A stretch of 8,856 nt of DNA from Methanomicrobiales archaeon (GTDB taxonomy: Archaea; Halobacteriota; Methanomicrobia; Methanomicrobiales; JACTUA01), in assembly GCA_028678555.1 (NCBI GenBank), contig JAJRDF010000046.1, forward strand, positions 1-8,856. Reading direction: 5' to 3'. A program made the position numbers and the translations under genes. Below are positions 1-5,303 of the stretch, piece by piece (position 1 is the first letter of the stretch; each line of letters starts with the position of its first letter). The notes beneath the pieces were generated by a model that was not told the origin of the DNA, did no database searches, and saw nothing but the letters and a program-made list of their open reading frames with translations.

Positions 1-1225
1 GGAGGTCCGGGTCTGAGAGCATCGGGTTCTCGCCCATGATGTACAGGCACTTCAGGGTGCCGGGCTTGTCGGCCAGGATGTTGATCATGTCAGTGACCGT
101 GTAGCCCACCTTACCCTCGGCCAGCTCGGTGCCCCAGGCGTCCGTCATCTTCTTCTTGTTCTCGGGGACAATGACGGCCTGGTAGCCGGAGTACACGTTG
201 GGGAGCGCCCCCATGTCGCAGGCGCCCTGCACGTTGTTCTGGCCACGGAGGGCACAGACGCCGGTCCCGGGCCTCCCCAGGTTGCCCGTGATCATCTGGA
301 GGTTGGCCACTGACTTCACGTTGTCCACGCCGGTGGTGTGCTGGGTGATACCCATGGAGTACAGGATCGCGTTCGCACCGCTCTTTGCGATCCATTCCGC
401 TGCGGTGGCGAGATCCTTGGCCGGGATCCCCGAGATCTTGGAGACGTTCTCCAGGCTGTACTCGGGCTTCATCACGACGGCCTTGAGCTTGTCAAAGTCC
501 TTCGTCCGCTTCTCGATGAACTCCTTGTTCTCCCATCCGTTCTTGATGATCTGCTGCATCAGGCCGTTGAGAATGGCCACGTCTGTTCCCGAGTAGAAGG
601 GCAGGTACAGGTCTGCCTGCTTCCCGGTGGCCGTCAGGCGCGGGTCTGCGTAGATCAGCTTGGCCCCGTTCCTCTTGGCCTGCATCACGCGGCGCCCGAT
701 GAGCGGGTGCTGCTCAAAGGTGTTGGACCCGAGAATGAAGATGCTCTTGGCCTGCGCGATATCCCCGATGGACTGGGTCATGGCCCCGGACCCGAAGGTA
801 CCGGCCAGTCCCACGACTGTCGATGCGTGACAGAGCCGTGCGCAGTGGTCCACGTTCGGGGTCTTCAGCACCGCCCTCGCGAACTTCTGCATCAGGTAGT
901 TCTCTTCGTTGGAGACCCGAGCAGAGGAGAGGCATGCCATCTCCTCAGGCTTGTACGACTTGAACTTCTTCACGATCAGGTCGTAGGCCTCGTCCCAGGT
1001 GGCCTCCACGAACTTGCCATCCTTCTTGATCAGCGGCTTTGTCAGCCGGTCCTCGCTGTGAATGAACTCGTGGGCATAGTTGCCCTTGGGGCAGACCTTG
1101 CCGTCGTTCACCGGGCTCCGGTGCCACGGGGCAACGCCCACCGCCTTCCCGTCTTTCACCACGAGGTTGAAACCACACCCCGTACCGCAGTACGGGCATG
1201 TGGTGGGTACATACTTCACGTCCAT
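1..1225 (-). CDS. fdhA: Formate dehydrogenase catalytic (alpha) subunit, partial, C-terminus off the left edge
   Basis: Molybdopterin (or tungstopterin) enzyme that oxidises formate to CO2 and passes electrons to the F420- or heterodisulfide-reductase-linked partner subunit. About 408 codons are visible from an ATG at 1225. The N-terminus has the [4Fe-4S] cluster motif CPYCGTGC (residues 10-17), with the fourth ligand Cys45 in VCPKGNY, whose Lys47 corresponds to the electron-transfer lysine of the family. The metal ligand position reads ARLCHAST: Cys132 (TGT at 832-830) followed by His133, so this is a cysteine rather than a selenocysteine enzyme. Later segments SNTFEQHPLIGRR, YADPR, MGITQHTTGVDNVKS, GNLGRPGTGVCALRGQNNVQGACDMG and MGENP are typical of FdhA. 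The start is supported by GAGGT six bases upstream and by a TATA box further up. The beta subunit would be expected beyond the left edge. A related molybdopterin oxidoreductase is the only alternative, and is unlikely. Confidence 0.95.
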   Translation of the reverse strand, partial: MDVKYVPTTCPYCGTGCGFNLVVKDGKAVGVAPWHRSPVNDGKVCPKGNYAHEFIHSEDRLTKPLIKKDGKFVEATWDEAYDLIVKKFKSYKPEEMACLSSARVSNEENYLMQKFARAVLKTPNVDHCARLCHASTVVGLAGTFGSGAMTQSIGDIAQAKSIFILGSNTFEQHPLIGRRVMQAKRNGAKLIYADPRLTATGKQADLYLPFYSGTDVAILNGLMQQIIKNGWENKEFIEKRTKDFDKLKAVVMKPEYSLENVSKISGIPAKDLATAAEWIAKSGANAILYSMGITQHTTGVDNVKSVANLQMITGNLGRPGTGVCALRGQNNVQGACDMGALPNVYSGYQAVIVPENKKKMTDAWGTELAEGKVGYTVTDMINILADKPGTLKCLYIMGENPMLSDPDL

Positions 1226-1231
1226 AGTCTA

Positions 1232-1236
1232 ACCTC
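1232..1236 (-). promoter_or_regulatory. Ribosome binding site of fdhA
   Basis: The minus strand reads GAGGT, followed by six bases and then the ATG at 1225. This supports the chosen start directly before the CPYCGTGC motif. Confidence 0.6.
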
Positions 1237-1263
1237 GGACATCTCAGGGTGGATCGGGATCGT

Positions 1264-1271
1264 TATTTAAG
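1264..1271 (-). promoter_or_regulatory. Probable TATA box of fdhA
   Basis: The minus strand reads CTTAAATA, one mismatch from the archaeal consensus TTTAWATA. Placing transcription start about 26 bases downstream gives a start near 1241 and a leader of about 15 bases, just long enough to hold the GAGGT site. The rest of the 170-bp divergent gap is AT-richer than its surroundings and includes an imperfect inverted repeat (1274-1282 and 1311-1321). Confidence 0.45.
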
Positions 1272-1384
1272 GGTACCGTTTTGGAGCGAAAAATTGATTA
1301 TTATCGGTGGAAAACCGGGTACTGATCGTCGGGATGAACCCTAACAATCGAACGAAGTCAAGTATGGATAATGAACCTGTGACT

Positions 1385-1390
1385 GGGGTG
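1385..1390 (+). promoter_or_regulatory. Ribosome binding site of the zinc-ribbon ORF
   Basis: GGGGTG lies five bases before the ATG at 1396. The ATGs upstream at 1364 and 1371 are in other frames and meet stops quickly, so 1396 is the best start. Confidence 0.5.
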
Positions 1391-1395
1391 CGCGG

Positions 1396-2022
1396 ATGAA
1401 ACGGGTCCCCCTGCCGCCCCTCTTTCCGGAACTCATCAGGGAGGGACTCCGGGGCTTTGACGGTCTCCACTACTCGCGCAGGGATGTCTGTCCCTGCTGC
1501 GGCGGACCGGTCCGGCCCCATGACATCAAGCGGAAGCGGTTCGTGGTCCTGCGGGAATCGGGGGAAGCGCAGACGATCCATGTCATGGTTCACCGGTTCC
1601 GGTGCCGGCGCTGTGACCAGCTCATATACGCCGATGAGCCCTTCTACCCCGACACCCGCTTCGGGACCCCCGTGGTTGACCTCTGCGTGGTCCTCTCCCA
1701 GACGTACCCGTTCCACCGGACGGAAGAGATCCTCCTCGAGATGGGGATCGCGGTGGACCGGGGGACCATCCGCCAGTATGCCGGCCGGGATTTCGGCCCC
1801 ATCCCGGCCAGCGGGGTCCTGGGCCTGGTGCTCCCCGTCTCGTCCCTCCGCCTGTCAGGGCTCGGGCGGGAGGGGGGTCCCGTCCCAGGGGCAGAAGCGC
1901 TCCTCTCCTTCGGTCTCCCACCCGCATGCCGGGCACCGGCGCACCTGACGTCTCCTGCCGAGGAGAGGGATCACCGGGATGAAGAGGAAGAGGAAGAAGA
2001 ACGGGAACCCGAGCGCGAGTGA
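1396..2022 (+). CDS. Zinc-ribbon, helix-turn-helix-like protein; possible transposase remnant
   Basis: Function not known; 208 residues. The N-terminal half looks well formed: a zinc ribbon with CPCC (Cys32, Cys35) and FRCRRC (Cys70, Cys73), then a segment around residues 93-130 (VVDLCVVLSQTYPFHRTEE, LLEMGIAVDRGTIRQY) resembling the helical region after the zinc ribbon in ISL3/IS6-type transposases. No catalytic DDE domain follows, so it is either a short stand-alone DNA-binding protein or the 5' remnant of a transposase. Residues after about 138 are less convincing. From 1855 onward the DNA is antisense to a small membrane protein gene, and the Glu-rich C-terminal tail (residues about 195-208) is the complement of that protein's Phe/Leu-rich segment. 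The true coding end may therefore be earlier, or both strands may be used. It points away from fdhA with its own ribosome binding site. Confidence 0.6.
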   Translation: MKRVPLPPLFPELIREGLRGFDGLHYSRRDVCPCCGGPVRPHDIKRKRFVVLRESGEAQTIHVMVHRFRCRRCDQLIYADEPFYPDTRFGTPVVDLCVVLSQTYPFHRTEEILLEMGIAVDRGTIRQYAGRDFGPIPASGVLGLVLPVSSLRLSGLGREGGPVPGAEALLSFGLPPACRAPAHLTSPAEERDHRDEEEEEEEREPERE

Positions 2023-2082
2023 GACCGCGGTCACGGCCAGGGACCCGGCCAGGATCAGCGCGGAGATGAGCCAACGGTCCGT
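1855..2082 (-). CDS. Small membrane protein with C-terminal zinc ribbon, ACG at the apparent start
   Basis: Not a recognised family. The frame gives 75 residues: a short start (DRWL), a hydrophobic stretch of about 38 residues (ISALILAGSLAVTAVSL, then FPFFFLFLFIPVIPLL) that could form a membrane hairpin, a basic linker (GRRRQVRR) marking a likely cytoplasmic side, and a zinc ribbon CPACGW...FCPWDGTPL. The second half of the ribbon has only one clear Cys, so metal binding is uncertain. No ATG, GTG or TTG lies near the expected start. GGAGGTG at 2088-2094 is five bases before an ACG (2082-2080) that would give a natural MDRWLIS start. A GTG at 2028 is the first standard start but would remove much of the first hydrophobic segment. 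It overlaps the mfnF end by 28 bases and is probably cotranscribed with mfnD-mfnF. It lies antisense to the end of the zinc-ribbon ORF. Confidence 0.6.
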   Translation of the reverse strand, partial: TDRWLISALILAGSLAVTAVSLALGFPFFFLFLFIPVIPLLGRRRQVRRCPACGWETEGEERFCPWDGTPLPPEP

Positions 2083-3002
2083 AACGCCACCTCCCGGACC
2101 GCATGGGCCGGCAGGGCATCTGCGACAGGTCCCAGGGATTCCCGGAGATCGGTAGCCGGAAGCTCCCGGGCCAGGAGCGGCGAACCGATACCTGAGACGA
2201 TCACTTCGCGGACGCCTCCGGTCTTCTTCGCGGCAGCGACCGCGCGCCGGATGGCATGGAGCTGGGCATCCCGGAACTGCCGTGCCACCTCCTTCGCGCC
2301 CTCAGCCCGGACCTCGTCCAGGTCCGCGCAGACCACCCGGCTCAACCGGCGCAGCGATCCCTCAACGGTCTTCTCCCCCCGGTCCGGAGTGTCGCAGGTG
2401 TAATCCACCGTCGAGATTTCCCCGAGGACCAGGTAGGCATCTGCCGCGATGGCAAAGTGCTCGGCAGCGAGGGGGGTGGGCTTCCCCCGGAGGGTGACGG
2501 AGGCCAGCTGCATGGCGATGGGGGTCCGCAGGAGCCCCGTGTAGACCAGGTACCCGCGCTGGAGCCGCTGGAAGTCGGTGAGGCCCAGAAGCCCGTCGAA
2601 GTTCCCCAGCGGGATGATATCGGTGGTGGTGGACCCCATGTCCACCCAGACTGCATCGGAGTGTTCCCCCCGCAGCCAGTCTGCCGCGGCGAGCCAGTTG
2701 GCTGCGGCCAGCTGCGGGACGGCCCGGTCATGGAACCTGCCGTCGGTCCCATAGAACAGGGCATCCGGGAATGCCTTCCGGACCGAGTCCACGATCCACG
2801 TGATCCCCTCCATCTTCGTCCGGAAACAGTCGGCCAGTTCGCCGCTCATCACCACTGCCGCTGCGGTATCGTTATGCTGTCCACGATACACGCCAAGCAG
2901 GTCCTCAAGCGAAGCGTCCTCCCAGAGGGGGCAGTAGTGGACGATGGCGCCGTCCCCGCCCACCAGCTTCAGGTTGGCCCCGCCCACATCGATGCCGATC
3001 AA
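2055..3002 (-). CDS. mfnF: Methanofuran biosynthesis synthase MfnF (hydantoinase/ASKHA-like)
   Basis: Joins the aminomethylfuran unit (activated as its diphosphate) to gamma-glutamyltyramine, giving the core of methanofuran. The 315-residue protein has the family's ASKHA/hydantoinase-like architecture: IGIDVGGANLK at residues 2-12 (first phosphate-type motif), VMSGEL at 51-56, VDMGSTTTDIIPL at 120-132 (second DxGxTTTD motif) and VIVSGIGSPLLA at 268-278. Such proteins are often annotated as H4MPT-linked C1-transfer pathway proteins. The start is a TTG (3002-3000) whose TTGA overlaps the mfnD stop codon; the ribosome binding site GGAGGTGA sits seven bases upstream. Pairing with mfnD strongly supports the assignment. 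Family membership is by motif recognition; the specific reaction is known for the family and was not tested here. Confidence 0.88.
   Translation of the reverse strand: MIGIDVGGANLKLVGGDGAIVHYCPLWEDASLEDLLGVYRGQHNDTAAAVVMSGELADCFRTKMEGITWIVDSVRKAFPDALFYGTDGRFHDRAVPQLAAANWLAAADWLRGEHSDAVWVDMGSTTTDIIPLGNFDGLLGLTDFQRLQRGYLVYTGLLRTPIAMQLASVTLRGKPTPLAAEHFAIAADAYLVLGEISTVDYTCDTPDRGEKTVEGSLRRLSRVVCADLDEVRAEGAKEVARQFRDAQLHAIRRAVAAAKKTGGVREVIVSGIGSPLLARELPATDLRESLGPVADALPAHAVREVALRTVGSSPR
2088..2094 (-). promoter_or_regulatory. Strong ribosome binding site inside mfnF, for the small downstream gene
   Basis: The minus strand reads GGAGGTG, a near-perfect Shine-Dalgarno sequence, located inside the last codons of mfnF. 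The ideal spacing places initiation at the ACG 2082-2080, which decides the start chosen for the small membrane protein. The motif could also be chance, since GGAGGTG here encodes part of Arg-Glu-Val in mfnF. Confidence 0.5.
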
Positions 3003-3883
3003 AGGGAAGTCACCTCCCCGTTCTTCGAGAACCGCACCCGCCCTTTCAGGTGCACCTGCGGGGGCAGCCGGCCCTGGGAGCCATGGTCCAGCAGCTCCGC
3101 GATCTCCTCTTCCATCACCGCGGCGATCCCGATCAGGCTGGTGGTGATGCGGGGGTTCACATCCACCACCGTGATCCGGTCGGCGCAGACCAGGTCCACG
3201 CCCACATAACCCTGGCAGCCCAGCACCTTCACGGTCTTCTTCGCCACTTCCAGGATCTCCTCCCGGCGCGGGTGGTCTGCCGGGGTTTCACCCCCGTGGT
3301 AGGAGAACCTTCCTCCCTCAATGCGGACATCCTGCCGGTTCAGGGCCAGAACGAGGGGCGGTCCAGGATCATAGTACAGGCAGGCCTCGCCGATGACATG
3401 GGGCCCCAGCAAAGAGACGGAGAGGTGATCCCCCTCCAGGAGCTCCTGACCCATCTCGTCTCTGCCCGGGGGATCTTCCGTGATCCTGACCCCGACGGCC
3501 CCGCAACCGGTGATCGGTTTCACCACCTTTCTTCCCGAGGTCACTTCCGCGGGGGTGTCGATTCCCTGCCGGGAGAGGATCTTCCCGGTGAGCCTCTTGT
3601 TGGCGCAGACCGCCGCCACCATGCTGCCGCAGCCCAGGTTGTGGGTGTGCCCTTCCAGGATCTGGGTGAAGTCGGCCATCAGGTGGTCCGGGGCAATGAC
3701 GAGACCGGCATCAGCCGAAGGGGCGAGGCGCTCCAGCTCGGCGGCAAAGTCGCCCTTCTCCAGGGTCGTCACCTCGTGCCCGCACCGCCGGAAGGATCCG
3801 GCCAGCACCCGGAGCATGGCTTCCCCTTCGGCGGCGAGAGCCGGGTCATGGAAGCGCGTGTATTCGGCCAGCAGCACCCGCAT
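2999..3883 (-). CDS. mfnD: Tyramine-L-glutamate ligase MfnD (ATP-grasp)
   Basis: ATP-dependent ligase that attaches the gamma-carboxyl of glutamate to tyramine, an early step of methanofuran synthesis. The 294-residue ATP-grasp protein shows HNLGCGS at 81-87, KRLTGKIL at 97-104, VVKPITGCGAVGVRI at 120-134 (nucleotide-binding strand and flexible loop), GVDLV at 228-232, and DVNPRITTS at 241-249 (metal/phosphate ligands). The ATG at 3883 (MRVLLAEYTRFHDP) was chosen over an in-frame start at 4009 because the 42 extra residues are Ser/Pro/Arg-rich and unlike a conserved N-terminus. No clear ribosome binding site precedes 3883. The gene overlaps mfnF by four bases, so the two form an operon reading toward the left. 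A general ATP-grasp ligase is the alternative; the mfnF neighbour makes MfnD much more likely. Confidence 0.88.
   Translation of the reverse strand: MRVLLAEYTRFHDPALAAEGEAMLRVLAGSFRRCGHEVTTLEKGDFAAELERLAPSADAGLVIAPDHLMADFTQILEGHTHNLGCGSMVAAVCANKRLTGKILSRQGIDTPAEVTSGRKVVKPITGCGAVGVRITEDPPGRDEMGQELLEGDHLSVSLLGPHVIGEACLYYDPGPPLVLALNRQDVRIEGGRFSYHGGETPADHPRREEILEVAKKTVKVLGCQGYVGVDLVCADRITVVDVNPRITTSLIGIAAVMEEEIAELLDHGSQGRLPPQVHLKGRVRFSKNGEVTSL
3010..3017 (-). promoter_or_regulatory. Ribosome binding site of mfnF
   Basis: The minus strand reads GGAGGTGA, lying within the last codons of mfnD and seven bases before the TTG start. It confirms the TTG at 3002 and points to translational coupling between mfnD and mfnF. 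Confidence 0.75.
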
Positions 3884-4199
3884 GGGTACAGGGTCCGGCC
3901 GCGGAAGTGATGAGGATAACGATCGGGAGGGGGTGAAACGACACGGATCTGAAGTGAACCTGAGGATGGAAGGACATCGGGGGAACCGATTTGGAGCAGG
4001 TATCCTCACGGGGGTGGGACCGGGAGGGGGCTCTGCCCCCTCCCGTCGCCCTCCCCCGATGAGGATGGACGATCCATGTCGGTTATCGCCGAACGATAGC
4101 GGGGGATACAGGTTTCATCATTCGTGATCAATTTGAAATCTCCCGCTGCATACCCGACCGATCCCCTCATATCCCTGCCCGGCACACCTCTTGGAGAAG
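3884..4199. other. Divergent intergenic region between mfnD and surE
   Basis: 316 bases without a convincing gene. It holds one copy of a large GC-rich palindromic element (4002-4066). A separate CGGGAGGGGG at 3924-3933 matches the first ten bases of that element's core and may be a decayed half-copy. The right part (about 4090-4190) is AT-richer and must carry the surE promoter, for example around the ATTTGAAAT stretch near 4130 or CATATCC near 4170, but no TATA box is clear enough to call. No convincing mfnD promoter is visible on the minus strand. Confidence 0.6.
4002..4066. repeat. Palindromic element, copy 1
   Basis: The core at 4021-4045 is a perfect 11-bp inverted repeat: CGGGAGGGGGC, a TCT loop, then GCCCCCTCCCG. 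Outer arms extend it imperfectly: CGGGGGTGGGAC (4009-4020) faces GTCGCCCTCCCCCG (4045-4058), and ATCCTC (4002-4007) faces GAGGAT (4061-4066). The 25-bp core recurs without change at 5051-5075, so this is a repeated element, possibly REP-like or a small non-autonomous insertion. There is no T-run, so it is not a standard archaeal terminator. Confidence 0.85.
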
Positions 4200-4976
4200 A
4201 TGAAGCCTGCGATCCTGCTCACCAATGATGACGGGGTATACTCCGCAGGGCTCTGGGCAGCGTACCAGGCGCTGGAGCCCATCGCTGACGTCAGCATCGT
4301 GGCCCCCGCCGCGCAGCAGAGCGCCGTGGGGCGGTCCATCTCCATCTTTGAACCCATCCGGGTCCACGAGGTGAAGCTGGAAGGGGTGAAGGCCATCGCC
4401 GTGGGGGGGAAGCCCACCGATGCGGTGATTATCGGTCTCTACGCCCTCCCCATCCACCCGGTGCTCGTCGTGAGCGGGATCAACATCGGGGAGAACCTCT
4501 CCTTCGAATCGGTGATGACCTCGGGGACCGTGGGGGCAGCGCTGGAAGCCTCCAACCAGGGGACACCGGCCATCGCCTTCTCCCTCCAGGTGGAGGACCA
4601 GGGGGACAAGTTCGATGACCCCCGCCAGTCACAGCGGTCCTTTGCCGATGCCCAGCGGGTGGTGAGGGACGTGGTGCAGCGGGTCCTCTCCCGCGGGTTC
4701 CCGAAGGGCCTGGACGTGATCAACGTGAACATCCCCTCCCGGGTGAATGGGGGGTACGAGATCACGCGCCTGGCCCACAAGCTCTTCCATACCGGTGTCG
4801 AGCAGCGCCTGGACCCCCGGGGGAGACCCTACTACTGGATCAACGGCCCCCTGGTGGAGGATGCCGAGGAGGGGACCGACGTCCATGCCATCCGGAAGGG
4901 GAACATCTCGGTGACGCCCGTCACCCTTGACTGTACTGCCTTCGGCGCTTACGACACGCTCAGGGGACTGTTTTAA
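4200..4976 (+). CDS. surE: 5'/3'-nucleotidase SurE
   Basis: Metal-dependent phosphatase that removes phosphate from nucleoside monophosphates, and in some members from other phosphoesters. 258 residues, normal for the family. Signature residues are intact: ILLTNDDGVYSAGL at 5-18 with Asp10-Asp11 as metal ligands, VAPAAQQSAVGRSIS at 34-48 with Ser41, VSGINIGEN at 91-99 with Asn95, and TSGTVGAALEA at 107-117. The C-terminal segment GTDVHAIRKGNISVTPVTLD is typical. The ATG at 4200 was preferred to the in-frame TTG at 4191 because homologues start directly before the ILLTNDDG strand and GGAG lies just upstream at 4193-4196, although the three-base spacing is short. It is transcribed alone or possibly with rpiA, 323 bases downstream, and lies between two copies of a palindromic repeat. 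Confidence 0.95.
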   Translation: MKPAILLTNDDGVYSAGLWAAYQALEPIADVSIVAPAAQQSAVGRSISIFEPIRVHEVKLEGVKAIAVGGKPTDAVIIGLYALPIHPVLVVSGINIGENLSFESVMTSGTVGAALEASNQGTPAIAFSLQVEDQGDKFDDPRQSQRSFADAQRVVRDVVQRVLSRGFPKGLDVINVNIPSRVNGGYEITRLAHKLFHTGVEQRLDPRGRPYYWINGPLVEDAEEGTDVHAIRKGNISVTPVTLDCTAFGAYDTLRGLF

Positions 4977-5033
4977 CTGCGGACCTAACATCGCACGTCT
5001 TTTCAGGGGCGGGACCTGTCGGTCTTTTGAGCA

Positions 5034-5098
5034 ATCCTTTCCTGGAATGACGGGAGGGGGCTCTGCCCCCTCCCGGGCCCTCCCCCCGACAAGAGGAT
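5034..5098. repeat. Palindromic element, copy 2
   Basis: The core at 5051-5075 is identical over 25 bases to the core at 4021-4045 (11-bp arms around TCT). The right flank GCCCTCCCCCCGAC then AGAGGAT resembles GCCCTCCCCCGAT then GAGGAT of copy 1, while the left flank keeps only ATCCT (5034-5038) facing AGGAT (5094-5098). The copies are 1,030 bases apart, one on each side of surE and in the same orientation as far as the asymmetric right flank shows. Confidence 0.85.
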
Positions 5099-5163
5099 AG
5101 CCTGAGTTGTGGTCCGAAAACTGACTGGCGTTCCAGCCAACCGCGGGGGGATGCCCACGTGGC

Positions 5164-5182
5164 GGGGGGGGGGCAGCCCCCC
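5164..5182. repeat. G10 tract and C6 tract, possible hairpin
   Basis: Ten consecutive G (5164-5173), then CAG, then six C (5177-5182). It could fold into a short GC-only hairpin. It differs in sequence from the two large palindromes. The exact G count may be unreliable, because long homopolymers are prone to sequencing error. Confidence 0.6.
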
Positions 5183-5231
5183 AGGAGCGTCCCACCAGTA
5201 CACATCACATGGGGAAAACCGACAAAGGACG

Positions 5232-5303
5232 ATGATCGAAATCAGCCGCATGAGGGGCGGCGGGGGCGAAGCCTTCATCTTTATCAGGGCGCGGCGGCGA
5301 TGA
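5232..5303 (+). CDS. Possible 23-codon ORF overlapping the rpiA start
   Basis: An ATG at 5232 opens 23 codons ending in a TGA that overlaps the rpiA ATG as ATGA (5300-5303). The peptide begins MIEISRMR, has a Gly4 run, and ends IFIRARRR. AAAGGA lies two bases before the ATG, a closer spacing than is ideal. Because rpiA has no good ribosome binding site of its own (GGGCGCGGCGGCG precedes its ATG), this ORF could deliver ribosomes to rpiA by coupling. It resembles no known protein and could be chance. Confidence 0.25.
   Translation: MIEISRMRGGGGEAFIFIRARRR

Larger units (their letters stand above)
4977..5299. other. Intergenic region between surE and rpiA
   Basis: 323 bases. From the left it holds two short T4 runs after surE (near 5000 and 5025) that might help termination, the second palindromic element (5034-5098), a G10 tract with a C6 tract opposite (5164-5182), and a possible small ORF (5232-5303). 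No convincing TATA box for rpiA is seen; a TTTATC at 5280-5285 is too close to the ATG to be its promoter. In-frame extension of rpiA back to 5159 would translate through the G-tract hairpin and is not credible. Confidence 0.6.

Noticed and set aside
826..834. Selenocysteine at the FdhA active site
   Set aside because: The codon is TGT (Cys), not TGA.
338..1270. 310-codon plus-strand open frame
   Set aside because: Antisense to fdhA, which has clear motifs in its own frame. The predicted protein is His/Val/Leu/Gly-rich, typical of a complement of GC-rich coding DNA.
2256..3209. 317-codon plus-strand open frame, with a similar one at 3050-3910
   Set aside because: Both are antisense to mfnF and mfnD, whose catalytic motifs are intact.
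3884..4009. Upstream extension of mfnD by 42 residues
   Set aside because: The added residues are Ser/Pro/Arg-rich and precede what looks like a natural N-terminus (MRVLLAEYT).
4002..5098. CRISPR array
   Set aside because: Only two copies of the repeat, separated by a whole gene, with no regular spacers and no cas genes.
5159..5299. Upstream extension of rpiA by 47 residues
   Set aside because: It would translate the G10/C6 tract and has no similarity to an RpiA N-terminus.
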